This document shows, in pieces, positions 30,102 through 37,689 of a stretch of DNA of 64,000 bases. The DNA lies in the NCBI GenBank assembly GCA_905193155.1, contig CAJJNQ010000004.1, positions 1 to 64,000 of the forward strand. Direction: 5' to 3'. The first letter of the stretch is position 1. The number at the start of each line of letters is the position of its first letter. The DNA comes from an uncultured Christensenella sp. (GTDB lineage: Bacteria > Bacillota > Clostridia > Christensenellales > UBA1750). Made by a program: the position numbers and the translations under genes. The notes under the pieces were generated by a model that saw nothing but the letters and a program-made list of their open reading frames with translations, did not search any database and had not been told where the DNA came from.

Positions 30102-32609
30102 TTAGTTTTTTTCCTTTTCGGGCAGGAACAGCGCCGCCAGGTGCTGCCGCTTGGTGCGCGTGTCGCCCTCGATCTGCAATTTGGCGTAGATTTTATTGAT
30201 GTATTGCTTGACCGTGCCCTCGGTCAGATACAGCTGCGCGGCGATTTCGCGGTTGGTGGCGCGGTTTGCCGCCAGGCGCGCGATGACCAGCTCGCGGTCG
30301 GTCAGATCCGACGCGGCCTTCGGACGGGAAAGACGCGCCAGCAGCGCCCGGCGGCGGGCTTCCGCTTCTGCGCCCAGCTCCCGAATGCGCGCCAGCAGCG
30401 CTGGATCGCCCTGCGCGCCGTCCAGCAAATCGCGGATCCAGCGATAATTTTCCGCAAAGGGGAGCACAATCCCGTCCGGCGCGGCGAGCTTCAGCGCCGC
30501 ATTCAGCTCGGTCATCGCCTGCGCACGGCTGCGCAGCGCCGCATAGGCGGCCGCCGCCTGAATGTGCAGATGCAGCGCCACCAGCGCATAGTGCATTTTG
30601 CCGCAAATTTCCAGCAGCGAATCGCTCCGCTCCGCGACCTTTTCCCATTCCCCTTGAGAGAGATAAACCTGGTTTTCAATCATCCGCATCATGGGCTTGG
30701 CGGGGTTCAGGATGTTGACGCCATTCAGCTCATGGGTGAGGAAGGGCGCGGGGACGCGCTCGGGCAGCCCCAGCAGCGCGCAGGCATAGGCGGTCGCGCT
30801 GTCGAAGGTGAGCAGCAGCATCGCATCGCGGCGGTGAAGCAGCGCGCTGCGTGCGTCGGCGGATTCGGGCAGCGGCTGTGCATCTTCCTGCAACAGGGCG
30901 CAGCGCAGAAAAAGGTGCCGCACACATTGGGCGATGTAGGCCTGATTTTTCTCCTCCGCAACATACCGCGCGCGGGAACCGAGCAGCCGCGCCTTTTGCA
31001 AATCGCCGCGCAGATAGGCGGCCTCGGCTTCCATCACGAGCTCCGCACCCGCCCCGTGCTCCTGCGTTACGCGGTAATAATAGGGCATGGATTCGTTCAT
31101 CTGCCGCACTTCCTCATCCAGCGCGCCCGCTTCTCGGTGGAACATCTCCAGCACGGAGGGGGAGCCGAAGGTGAAGGAACCGTAGGTGCGGATGGAGACG
31201 GCGGGCCGCGTCATCTGGCGGCAGGCGCTGCGGTGCAGGGCGCTCATACCCGCGATGTCGTTATAGGCAAGAAAGCTCAGGATGAGGTCGCATTCGCCGC
31301 GCAGATTGCCGCGATCCTCGTCCGAAAGGCCGTTGTTTCCCGCTGCGGCGCATAGCAGCAGCTCCTTCAGCGCCAGCATCTGCCCGTATTTGCCCCACGA
31401 AAACAGGCGGCGCATCAGCACCAGCAGCGCGCGGGGGTGAGCTTTGAGCGCCTCGTCCGGGCAGTGCGCAAGGCCGCGCAGCACATCCTCCGGGTCGGCC
31501 GAGGCCAGCTGCACGCCCACGTCCTCCGCCACCACGCACAGCCAACCGGCGGGGTTGCCGCTCTGCTCATAGGCTGCAAGCGCTTGCAGGTATTGCCCGC
31601 TCTGCTCGTACCACGCGCCGTAGCGGTCGTAGGTTCTGCGCTGCGTTTCCGAACTCAGACGGGAAAACACGCGCCCGGCGCAGGTTTTCATCATGTGGTG
31701 GAAGCGATAGGCGCCGCTGTCCGGCAGGCGGGTGACAAAGGCGTTCTGCTCGGTCAGGCCCGTGAGCATTGTTTCCACGTCGTCCCGCCCCGTGATGCGG
31801 CGCGCCATTTCGGCGGTGAACTCGTCCGCAAGGCTCATCATGGCGAGGAATTCCTGCTCGTCTTCTGCAAGCGGATCGATCAGCGCGGAGGTAAACATCT
31901 GATAGATGTCGGAATTTTCATCCGAGAGCACGCCGCGCTCCGCAAAGGAGCAAAGGCTCAGATAGATGGCGGAAAACCAGCCCTCGCTCGAGCGCAGCAG
32001 CGCATCCATCTGCCGGTCGGTCAGCGCCACGCCGCATTTGCGCGCGTAGATGGAAAGCTCCGTGTGGTTCAGCCGCAGCTGATCCGCGCCGATGCGGTGC
32101 AGCCGCCCGCCCAGCCGCACGATCTGCGCGCCGTCTAAAAAGCGGTCGCGGCTGGCCACAACCAGATGAACGTTGTCCGGCAGCGCCATGGCCAGCGTAC
32201 ACAGGAAGGCGGCGGCGCGTCCATCCCGCAGGAGATGAAAATCGTCTAAAAAGATGTAGGTCGGCTTTTCACCGGCCAGTTCCCGGCAGAGCTCGTCCAC
32301 CACCAGCGCCGCCGTGCCCTTATCCGTTGGGCAGTCGTATTCCGCAAGAAGCGGCAGCCCCGCAAACGAGAAGGCGTTCTGCACGCGCTTCCAGAATACC
32401 GCCAGGCTGTCGGAATAGATGCTGATGCGCAGCACAGCGGCGTTTTCTGTGCGCACACGCCCTTCCAGATACCAGTTTACCGCCGTGGTTTTGCCGTAGC
32501 CCATCGGCGCGACCACCGCCGTGATCGGGCAGGAAGAGATGTACCGAAGCTTTTCCTGAACGCGCTCCGAAATGTATCGTACATTTAGGCGCTGCTTGCT
32601 TTTCTGCAT
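30102..32609 (-). CDS. MalT-type LuxR-family ATP-dependent transcriptional regulator
   Basis: An 835-residue STAND-class regulator. Residues 25-50 hold the Walker A motif APMGYGKTT and near residue 115 comes the Walker B motif TYIFLDDFH, forming an NTPase module. A winged-helix region and a long helical-repeat sensor region (about 350-760) follow. The last 65 residues are a LuxR DNA-binding domain (LTDRELVIARLAANRATN ... TVKQYINKIYAKLQ). By analogy with MalT it should oligomerise on binding ATP and an inducer and then activate transcription; the inducer is unknown. AAGGAG lies ten bases before the ATG. It is monocistronic with no obvious adjacent target. Confidence 0.9.
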   Translation of the reverse strand: MQKSKQRLNVRYISERVQEKLRYISSCPITAVVAPMGYGKTTAVNWYLEGRVRTENAAVLRISIYSDSLAVFWKRVQNAFSFAGLPLLAEYDCPTDKGTAALVVDELCRELAGEKPTYIFLDDFHLLRDGRAAAFLCTLAMALPDNVHLVVASRDRFLDGAQIVRLGGRLHRIGADQLRLNHTELSIYARKCGVALTDRQMDALLRSSEGWFSAIYLSLCSFAERGVLSDENSDIYQMFTSALIDPLAEDEQEFLAMMSLADEFTAEMARRITGRDDVETMLTGLTEQNAFVTRLPDSGAYRFHHMMKTCAGRVFSRLSSETQRRTYDRYGAWYEQSGQYLQALAAYEQSGNPAGWLCVVAEDVGVQLASADPEDVLRGLAHCPDEALKAHPRALLVLMRRLFSWGKYGQMLALKELLLCAAAGNNGLSDEDRGNLRGECDLILSFLAYNDIAGMSALHRSACRQMTRPAVSIRTYGSFTFGSPSVLEMFHREAGALDEEVRQMNESMPYYYRVTQEHGAGAELVMEAEAAYLRGDLQKARLLGSRARYVAEEKNQAYIAQCVRHLFLRCALLQEDAQPLPESADARSALLHRRDAMLLLTFDSATAYACALLGLPERVPAPFLTHELNGVNILNPAKPMMRMIENQVYLSQGEWEKVAERSDSLLEICGKMHYALVALHLHIQAAAAYAALRSRAQAMTELNAALKLAAPDGIVLPFAENYRWIRDLLDGAQGDPALLARIRELGAEAEARRRALLARLSRPKAASDLTDRELVIARLAANRATNREIAAQLYLTEGTVKQYINKIYAKLQIEGDTRTKRQHLAALFLPEKEKN

Positions 32610-32670
32610 GAAACGGAAACTCCTTCCGCAGAATTTTGTCGGAACAAGAATATCTCAATACGCTGAAAAG

Positions 32671-32679
32671 ATTATATCA
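32671..32679 (-). promoter_or_regulatory. Extended -10 promoter of the LuxR-family gene
   Basis: The minus strand reads TGATATAAT, an extended -10 element, about 60 bases before the start codon. No good -35 is present, which fits an extended -10 or activator-dependent promoter. Confidence 0.5.
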
Positions 32680-32778
32680 TAAGCGGGATTTCGAGGCTAC
32701 AGTGAATTAGAAGAGAAATGCTATATTGATTGAAAAGGCAGGGGGGAGAAAAGCAGCCGATGTTTGAATGAAAATGAA

Positions 32779-32824
32779 AGAGAAAGCAGGCCGCTTGACG
32801 GAATTCCTTCCGCAGGCGGCCTGC
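32779..32824 (-). terminator. Hairpin, probable terminator of the methyltransferase gene
   Basis: GCAGGCCGC and GCGGCCTGC (32786-32794 and 32816-32824) pair. An inner CGGAA/TTCCG stem extends the hairpin. On the minus strand a T-rich tract (TTTCTCTTTC) follows. Confidence 0.5.
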
Positions 32825-32956
32825 CTGTTTATGAACTTGTTGATGGGCAGTTTTTTTATGAGCAGATGCTGCATGAGGAGCGATGCGGAAAAACGGAACC
32901 GGCGCTTTCCTTATTGCATATCAGATATTATATAAGGAAGAAAGTCCGCTTATCGG

Positions 32957-33568
32957 TCAGGCGCGGCGCTTCTTTTTGGAGGCGCTGGGCGGGGTCTTGG
33001 GTGCTTTGGGCTTCGGCGGTGCGTAGCGTTCGCTGCGCTTTTCGGCGGTGAAAACGAAGTAGCCGCCGATCTCCTGCATCCGCACCCCGCCGAAGATGGC
33101 GGTGAGTTTGTTGCGGTACCAAAGCTCACGCTTGACCACCATCACCAGTTTACCGCCGATCTTCAGCCGATTGAAGCCCTTTTCAATGAACTTCTTCGCA
33201 ACCGAAAAATCCGCGTGGTAAGGCGGGTTGGAGAGGATCCAGTCAAAGCCGGAGGCATCCACCGCGTCCAGCGCGTCGCCGCAGCAGAGATGCACGTTTT
33301 CAACGCCGTTGCGCTTGGCGTTTTCAGCTGCGCAGCGAACCGCCGCCGGATCGACGTCCGTCATCCAGACATTTTCTTCGCCCAGCACTTTCGCCGCCGC
33401 AATGCCCACCAGCCCCGCGCCGCAGCCGAGATCGAGCAGCTTCTGCCCGGATTCGAGTTCCACGGCGGAAACCATGGAAAGCGTTCCCGTGTCTGCGCCG
33501 CGCGGAGAGAAGAGCCCTTCCGTCGTTTCGATTTCCAGCGGCTGTTTCCAAAGCAAAGCCTGATACAT
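32957..33568 (-). CDS. Class I SAM-dependent methyltransferase, RsmC/RlmG-like
   Basis: A 203-residue methyltransferase of the small MTS family. The SAM-binding motif is LDLGCGAGLVGIAA, the acidic motif II is VWMTDVDPAA, and motif IV is SNPPYH, typical of enzymes that methylate exocyclic amino groups of guanine in rRNA. A basic, lysine-rich C-terminal tail (KPKAPKTPPSASKKKRRA) may bind RNA. GAGGTG precedes the ATG. It lies 40 bases downstream of a hairpin-T-run terminator, itself preceded by a promoter and a folded leader, so its expression may depend on readthrough. Confidence 0.85.
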   Translation of the reverse strand: MYQALLWKQPLEIETTEGLFSPRGADTGTLSMVSAVELESGQKLLDLGCGAGLVGIAAAKVLGEENVWMTDVDPAAVRCAAENAKRNGVENVHLCCGDALDAVDASGFDWILSNPPYHADFSVAKKFIEKGFNRLKIGGKLVMVVKRELWYRNKLTAIFGGVRMQEIGGYFVFTAEKRSERYAPPKPKAPKTPPSASKKKRRA

Positions 33569-33605
33569 TCTGCACCTCTTCCGTTCGTTTCTGAATAAAT
33601 ATAAA

Positions 33606-33749
33606 AAATGCGGTCAATCATAGCAATTGACCGCGGCATCCAGTACAGGTATCTTTGGATAGGCGTAGGGAAATGCGCTGATGATACAGCTGAAATAGGC
33701 CTGAAATGTGTCAGTTTTCAGATATGAATCTAAAGAAGATAACCTGTCT
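33606..33749 (-). ncRNA. Candidate structured leader RNA or small RNA ending in a terminator
   Basis: The transcript expected from the promoter at 33756-33784 begins near 33749. An 11-bp closing stem follows almost at once: ACAGG-u-UAUCUU (33747-33736) pairs with AAGAUACCUGU (33655-33645), with one bulged U. Inside lie smaller hairpins, AGAU-ucau-AUCU, CUGAAA/UUUCAG and GCUG-uaucau-CAGC. Then GCGGTCAAT and ATTGACCGC pair (33636-33612) and are followed by ATTTTTTAT, an intrinsic terminator. The methyltransferase gene starts 40 bases further on with no other promoter. A terminator-controlled leader (riboswitch or attenuator) or a stand-alone small RNA of about 145 bases are both possible. I do not recognise a known RNA family. 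Confidence 0.5.
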
Positions 33750-33755
33750 ATACAT

Positions 33756-33784
33756 AATATAGCACGAGGGGGGGATGTCGTCAA
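33756..33784 (-). promoter_or_regulatory. Promoter of the candidate leader RNA
   Basis: On the minus strand TTGACG (33779-33784) and TATATT (33756-33761) are 17 bases apart. Confidence 0.7.
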
Positions 33785-33792
33785 TTATTTCT

Positions 33793-33822
33793 TTGTTAAT
33801 TCCAGAAGACAAATTGTATAAT
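33793..33822 (+). promoter_or_regulatory. Distal promoter toward the zinc-ribbon gene
   Basis: TTGTTA (33793-33798) and TATAAT (33817-33822) are 18 bases apart. Confidence 0.5.
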
Positions 33823-33921
33823 CGAATTGAATCACAGGGGAGAAAAGCGGAAGGGCCTTCAGAATTGCCCGGGAGGGGAATGTTAAGAATGCAAATATTC
33901 CTAAAAACGGCGTACTTTGCC

Positions 33922-33950
33922 TTGCATATGGCAGCGGATCGTTATATAAT
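33922..33950 (+). promoter_or_regulatory. Proximal promoter of the zinc-ribbon gene
   Basis: TTGCAT (33922-33927) and TATAAT (33945-33950) are 17 bases apart, 137 bases before the start codon. Confidence 0.65.
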
Positions 33951-34087
33951 GTTCTCCGAAAAACGGGCATGGACCGGCGAAGCATTCAAAATTGGCCGGG
34001 AAAACGGCTTTTTCAGCGCTCAAAATCATAGAACGCTGCCGCAATTTATGCCTGAATGAATGGAAAAAAGGATCTGGAGGAATCGAA

Positions 34088-34510
34088 ATGGGTTACATCA
34101 AGTGCCCGCGCTGCGAACTGAACTATATGCCTGACACGGAGCGCTACTGCTCCGTCTGCAAGCGCGAGATGCGCGGAGAGGATGAGCACGACGAAATTGA
34201 GCTCTGCTCCGCGTGCGGCGAAAACCCCGTTGTGCCCGGCGAAGAGCTGTGCGCGGCCTGCCTGAAGGAGCTCACCCGTCAGGAGGGCGAAAAAGCCAAT
34301 GAGGGAGAGGAGAACGTCGTCTCCGAAGAGGGCGATGTGACCGCGCTGGACGCCACGAGCGATCTGGAAGAGATCGATATCGACGTGGATGAAGACATTC
34401 CTTCCACTGAATACAGCGAAATCCACAAGGAACTCGGCATGGACGACGATGTCGAGGAAGGGGAAGAAGAGGACGGGGAGGAAGACCCGGACGGCGAAAA
34501 GAAAGATTAA
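34088..34510 (+). CDS. Zinc-ribbon protein with a long acidic tail
   Basis: A 140-residue protein. The first 60 residues hold two four-cysteine knuckle sets, CPRC...CSVC (residues 6-24) and CSAC...CAAC, each able to bind zinc. The C-terminal 80 residues are extremely acidic (EEIDIDVDEDIP, EEGEEEDGEEDPDGE) and probably disordered. Such proteins may bind nucleic acid or a basic partner, but no function is known. GGAGG precedes the ATG at 34088. It lies 20 bases upstream of a phosphoesterase gene and shares its transcript. Confidence 0.75.
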   Translation: MGYIKCPRCELNYMPDTERYCSVCKREMRGEDEHDEIELCSACGENPVVPGEELCAACLKELTRQEGEKANEGEENVVSEEGDVTALDATSDLEEIDIDVDEDIPSTEYSEIHKELGMDDDVEEGEEEDGEEDPDGEKKD

Positions 34511-34530
34511 TCGTAAAGGAGTTCTGACGC

Positions 34531-35229
34531 ATGCGCATCTTTGCAATCGGCGATCTGCACCTGCCCGGCGGGCAGCTCAAGCCGATGGATATTTTCGGTG
34601 CGCATTGGGAAGGACACTTCGATAAAATCTGCGCCGATTGGCGCGCGCGCGTGACCGAAGAGGATGTGGTGCTGCTGCCCGGCGACCTTTCCTGGGCGAT
34701 GACGCTGGAGGAGGCCGCGCCCGATCTTGCAGCCATCTGCACTTTGCCGGGGCGGAAGATCCTGCTGCGCGGCAACCACGATTACTGGTGGTCGTCCATC
34801 ACCAGGGTGCGCGGACTGCTGCCGGCGGGCAATTACGCGCTGCAAAACGACGCGCTGGCGATCGATGGCGCCGTCTTTGCCGGGTCGCGCGGCTGGACGG
34901 TCGTGCCGGAAAATTCGACCAATGCGCAGGAGCTGAAGATCTACCGCCGCGAACTGATGCGGCTGGAGTTCTCCCTTCAGAGCGCACAGAAGCTCTCGCA
35001 GGGGCGGCCCATCGTGGCGATGCTCCACTTTCCTCCCTTTGGGGACAGAAAAGAGGGCAGCGGCTTTACCGAACTGCTCGAAAAATACGGCGTGAATACC
35101 TGTGTTTACGGCCATCTGCACGGCGAAGGGCTGCGCACCGCCTTCAACGGCGAGAAAAACGGTGTAAAATACGCCTGCACCTCCTGCGACGGGCTGGGTT
35201 TCCGCCTGCTGGAGCTGACAGAGGTGTAA
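34531..35229 (+). CDS. Calcineurin-type metallophosphoesterase
   Basis: A 232-residue binuclear metal phosphoesterase, cytosolic. All five family blocks are present: GDLHL, PGDLSW, RGNHDYWW, the single His in AMLHFPPF and YGHLHGE. It belongs to the group annotated as predicted phosphohydrolases of Clostridia; whether it acts on nucleotides, phosphodiesters or proteins is not known. The RBS AAAGGAG lies well placed before the ATG. It is co-transcribed with the zinc-ribbon gene and ends at a strong terminator before mraZ. Confidence 0.88.
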   Translation: MRIFAIGDLHLPGGQLKPMDIFGAHWEGHFDKICADWRARVTEEDVVLLPGDLSWAMTLEEAAPDLAAICTLPGRKILLRGNHDYWWSSITRVRGLLPAGNYALQNDALAIDGAVFAGSRGWTVVPENSTNAQELKIYRRELMRLEFSLQSAQKLSQGRPIVAMLHFPPFGDRKEGSGFTELLEKYGVNTCVYGHLHGEGLRTAFNGEKNGVKYACTSCDGLGFRLLELTEV

Positions 35230-35250
35230 AAGCTTCATCAAAAAGCCTTG

Positions 35251-35291
35251 ACCGGTCTGCAATTTCGTAGGAAATTGCAGACCGGTTTTTC
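35251..35291 (+). terminator. Strong terminator before the dcw cluster
   Basis: ACCGGTCTGCAATTTC and its perfect complement flank a 4-base loop, with TTTTT after the stem. Confidence 0.95.
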
Positions 35292-35352
35292 TGTTTATTT
35301 TTCACAAAAAAATTTTGGACGATTGAAAAATCACGCAGGAAAAACGGTCGAA

Positions 35353-35397
35353 GTGGAGAATATATACCTTCAAGTGGTGCGATGTGGCAGATCGTGG
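35353..35397 (+). promoter_or_regulatory. MraZ-type GTGG direct repeats
   Basis: GTGG occurs at 35374, 35384 and 35394, exactly 10 bases apart, with a further copy at 35353 next to a TATATA stretch. MraZ binds tandem G-rich repeats of this period at its own promoter in several bacteria, so this is the probable autoregulatory site of the dcw cluster. Confidence 0.65.
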
Positions 35398-35455
35398 CAA
35401 GCGCACCCTCAATTTAAGCGGCGCTTTGCCGCTCTGTGGAAGGAGGATGAACCCT

Positions 35456-35851
35456 GTGGCCGATCGCTATTCCGGTTATTATGAACACAGTCTCGACCCC
35501 AAGGGCCGCATCACCATCCCTTCCAAATTCCGCGACCAGCTGGGCAAGACCATCGCCATGATGCGCGGCAAGGGCGGCTGCATCGAGCTGTATTCCCTCA
35601 CCGAGTGGAACGCCGTTTACGAAAAATTCGAAAAAATAGATGAAAACGATGAGGAAGCCTACAACCGCATGAGAAAGCTGTTGGCGACCTCGGTGGACGA
35701 TAACGAGATGGACCGCCAGGGGCGATTGCTTGTCCCCACCACGCTGCGGGCCTACGCCAAACTGGAAAAGGACGTGGTCATCTCCGGCGCAGGCCGCCAC
35801 GTCGAGGTTTGGAATCGCGACGATTTCTTCCGCTTTATTGAGGAGACATAA
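35456..35851 (+). CDS. mraZ: Division/cell wall cluster transcriptional regulator MraZ
   Basis: A 131-residue DNA-binding protein with two AbrB-like MraZ domains, marked by the paired motifs DPKGRITIPSKFR near residue 15 and DRQGRLLVPTTLR near residue 85. It represses its own dcw cluster in E. coli. I prefer the GTG at 35456, nine bases after AAGGAGG; an ATG at 35447 overlaps that site and would add three residues. GTGG repeats upstream fit self-control. First gene of the cluster, directly abutting rsmH. Confidence 0.95.
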   Translation: MADRYSGYYEHSLDPKGRITIPSKFRDQLGKTIAMMRGKGGCIELYSLTEWNAVYEKFEKIDENDEEAYNRMRKLLATSVDDNEMDRQGRLLVPTTLRAYAKLEKDVVISGAGRHVEVWNRDDFFRFIEET

Positions 35852-36790
35852 ATGGAATTCAAACATATTCCCGTCATGCTGGAGCCCTGCATGGAGCTGC
35901 TGGGGCTGGAACGGCATCCCGACGGCGTGTTCGTGGACGGCACGCTGGGCGGCGGCGGGCACACGCAGGAGATCCTGTCGCGCACGCGCGGAAAGGTTCT
36001 GGGCATCGACCGGGACTGGGAGGCGCTGAGGGCGGCGGGGGAGCGCCTTGCGTCTTTTGGCGACCGCTTTGTTCCGCTTCACGGAAATTATGCGAACATC
36101 GCTTCGCTTTTGCACGAAGCGGGCTATGATTCGATGGACGGCATGCTGATGGATCTGGGCGTTTCGTCCTATCAGCTGGACAACCCCGAGCGCGGGTTTT
36201 CGTTTCACACCGATGCGCCGCTGGACATGCGCATGGATCAGACCGCGCCGCTGACCGCTGAAATCGTGCTCAACACCTATTCCGAAAAGGAACTGGCGCG
36301 CATCATCTCGCTCTACGGAGAAGAAAAGTGGGCTGTGCGCATCGCAAAGTTCATCGTTGCGGCGCGCCCCTTGCATACAACGATGGATCTGGTGCGCGTC
36401 ATTGACGCCGCTGTGCCGGCCGCCGAGCGGCGCAAGGTGTCCCATCCGGCGCGGCGCACCTTCCAGGCCATTCGCATTGAGGTCAATTCCGAGCTTTCCC
36501 TGCTGGAACCCGCTCTGCGCGACGCGGTTTCGTGCTTAAAACCCGGCGGGCGGCTGGTGGTGATCACCTTCCATTCGCTGGAGGATCGCATCGTCAAGCA
36601 GACCTTCCACAATCTGCAATATCCCTGCACCTGCCCGCCCAAAGCGCCGGTGTGCATCTGCGGCAAGAAGCCGCAGGGCTTCGTGGTGACGCGCAAGCCC
36701 GTGCTGCCGACCGAAGAGGAGTGCGAAATCAATCCCCGCTCCCACAGCGCCAAGGTGCGCGCCTTTGAAAAGATTTCCCCGGAAGCCTGA
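35852..36790 (+). CDS. rsmH: 16S rRNA (cytosine-1402-N4)-methyltransferase RsmH
   Basis: A 312-residue SAM-dependent enzyme (MraW) that methylates C1402 of 16S rRNA. HIPVMLEPCMELL opens the protein; DGTLGGGGHT is the SAM site; LMDLGVSSYQLD, RGFSFHTDAPLDMRMD and HSLEDRIVK are hallmarks. The length is normal. It starts at the base after the mraZ stop codon, so the two are coupled. Confidence 0.96.
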   Translation: MEFKHIPVMLEPCMELLGLERHPDGVFVDGTLGGGGHTQEILSRTRGKVLGIDRDWEALRAAGERLASFGDRFVPLHGNYANIASLLHEAGYDSMDGMLMDLGVSSYQLDNPERGFSFHTDAPLDMRMDQTAPLTAEIVLNTYSEKELARIISLYGEEKWAVRIAKFIVAARPLHTTMDLVRVIDAAVPAAERRKVSHPARRTFQAIRIEVNSELSLLEPALRDAVSCLKPGGRLVVITFHSLEDRIVKQTFHNLQYPCTCPPKAPVCICGKKPQGFVVTRKPVLPTEEECEINPRSHSAKVRAFEKISPEA

Positions 36791-36848
36791 AAACCCGCTT
36801 TGCAACAAAGCGGCTGCATCAAACGTTTAAAAAAAGGAGGACGACGCC

Positions 36849-37565
36849 ATGCCGGTCTACAAGCGCAATCCCGGATTGGACGCGGACGACTACTACGTCA
36901 GCGGTGCGACGGTTCGCCGCAGCGCGCGTTCCTCCGTGCAGGAGCCGTCCACCCGCCGTGTGCCGGACAACCGCGCCGAGCTGTTTCCCTCGCGGCAAAG
37001 CCCCGCAACACAGCGCCGTTCCGCGCAAAATGCGAACATCCGTCCGCAGCGCCGCCCGGAGCCCCTGCGCGACACCCGGTCCTTTCAGGATCGCCGCCGC
37101 GCCGATCCGCCCAGAGCGTATTATTCCGCGGAACCCGCTAACCAGCGCCTCACCCGCGCCGAGGTCAACCACCGCACCGTGCAGCAGCACGCCTTCCGTC
37201 GTGCCGAGCAGGAGCGCCTGCGCCGCGAGCAGGAGGAGCGCCAGCAGCGCGAAAATGAGGAAGAAGCGCGCCGCCGCCGTCAGCACCGCATCCAGACGCT
37301 GTTCGCCTTTGTGAGCATCGTGCTGGTGGTCGCCGTGGCGGGAGGCATCTTTTCGCTCCTGGTGCGCTACACCAAGATCGAGCAGATGATTGTGGAGCAG
37401 CGCAAGCTCACCGCGGAGATCGACGATCAGCAAAAGCGCCTGGAGGAGCTTCAGGTCGAAATCAATAGGCAGGGCAATATCGCCCAGATTCAGGACTATG
37501 CGCGGCAGAACCTGAATATGGATTATGCACAGAAGGAAAACACCCGCGTCATCGCTCTGCCGTAA
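36849..37565 (+). CDS. ftsL: FtsL/DivIC-like cell division protein with long N-terminal extension
   Basis: A 238-residue bitopic membrane protein in the FtsL position between rsmH and a division PBP. A single span (LFAFVSIVLVVAVAGGIF, about residues 150-168) is followed by a coiled coil (about 175-212) and a short tail ending in the ARQNLNMDYAQ element typical of septum-formation initiators. The first 145 residues form an Arg/Gln-rich, low-complexity cytoplasmic extension, far longer than in Bacillus FtsL (about 117 residues in all). FtsL recruits FtsW and FtsI with DivIB. AAGGAGG lies well before the ATG. Confidence 0.85.
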   Translation: MPVYKRNPGLDADDYYVSGATVRRSARSSVQEPSTRRVPDNRAELFPSRQSPATQRRSAQNANIRPQRRPEPLRDTRSFQDRRRADPPRAYYSAEPANQRLTRAEVNHRTVQQHAFRRAEQERLRREQEERQQRENEEEARRRRQHRIQTLFAFVSIVLVVAVAGGIFSLLVRYTKIEQMIVEQRKLTAEIDDQQKRLEELQVEINRQGNIAQIQDYARQNLNMDYAQKENTRVIALP

Positions 37566-37689
37566 GGGTGCTTTTCCGCAAGGACAAAAGACACAGAACG
37601 AGAAGAGATCATTTTGCGGCGTAACCGATAAAAACAGAAAGAGGTGCGTTCATTTTTCATCCAGTCCGCAGAAAGGAGCCTGCCGATCT

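Larger units (their letters stand above)
32610..32956. other. Intergenic region, 347 bases
   Basis: This AT-richer stretch holds the promoter of the LuxR-family gene (extended -10 TGATATAAT on the minus strand, 32671-32679) and a hairpin that probably ends the methyltransferase transcript. I see no credible gene. An open frame starting at 32764 on the plus strand runs into the antisense of the methyltransferase gene and is not convincing. Confidence 0.6.
33569..34087. other. AT-rich intergenic region, 519 bases
   Basis: This divergent region is much richer in A and T than its surroundings. On the minus strand it holds a promoter, a folded leader and a terminator before the methyltransferase gene. 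On the plus strand it holds two promoters leading to the zinc-ribbon gene. Short open frames exist on both strands but have no convincing ribosome sites. Confidence 0.6.

Noticed and set aside
32764..33051. Open frame of about 95 codons on the plus strand
   Set aside because: It runs through a hairpin and then antisense to the conserved methyltransferase, with no ribosome site.
33651..33690. TPP-riboswitch-like GGCGTAGGGAAATG on the plus strand
   Set aside because: The rest of the TPP core (the CTGAGA arm and P2/P3) is missing, and promoter and terminator both point to the minus strand.
33775..34059. Open frame of about 94 codons upstream of the zinc-ribbon gene
   Set aside because: It has no ribosome site, odd composition and spans two promoters. 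It looks like chance.
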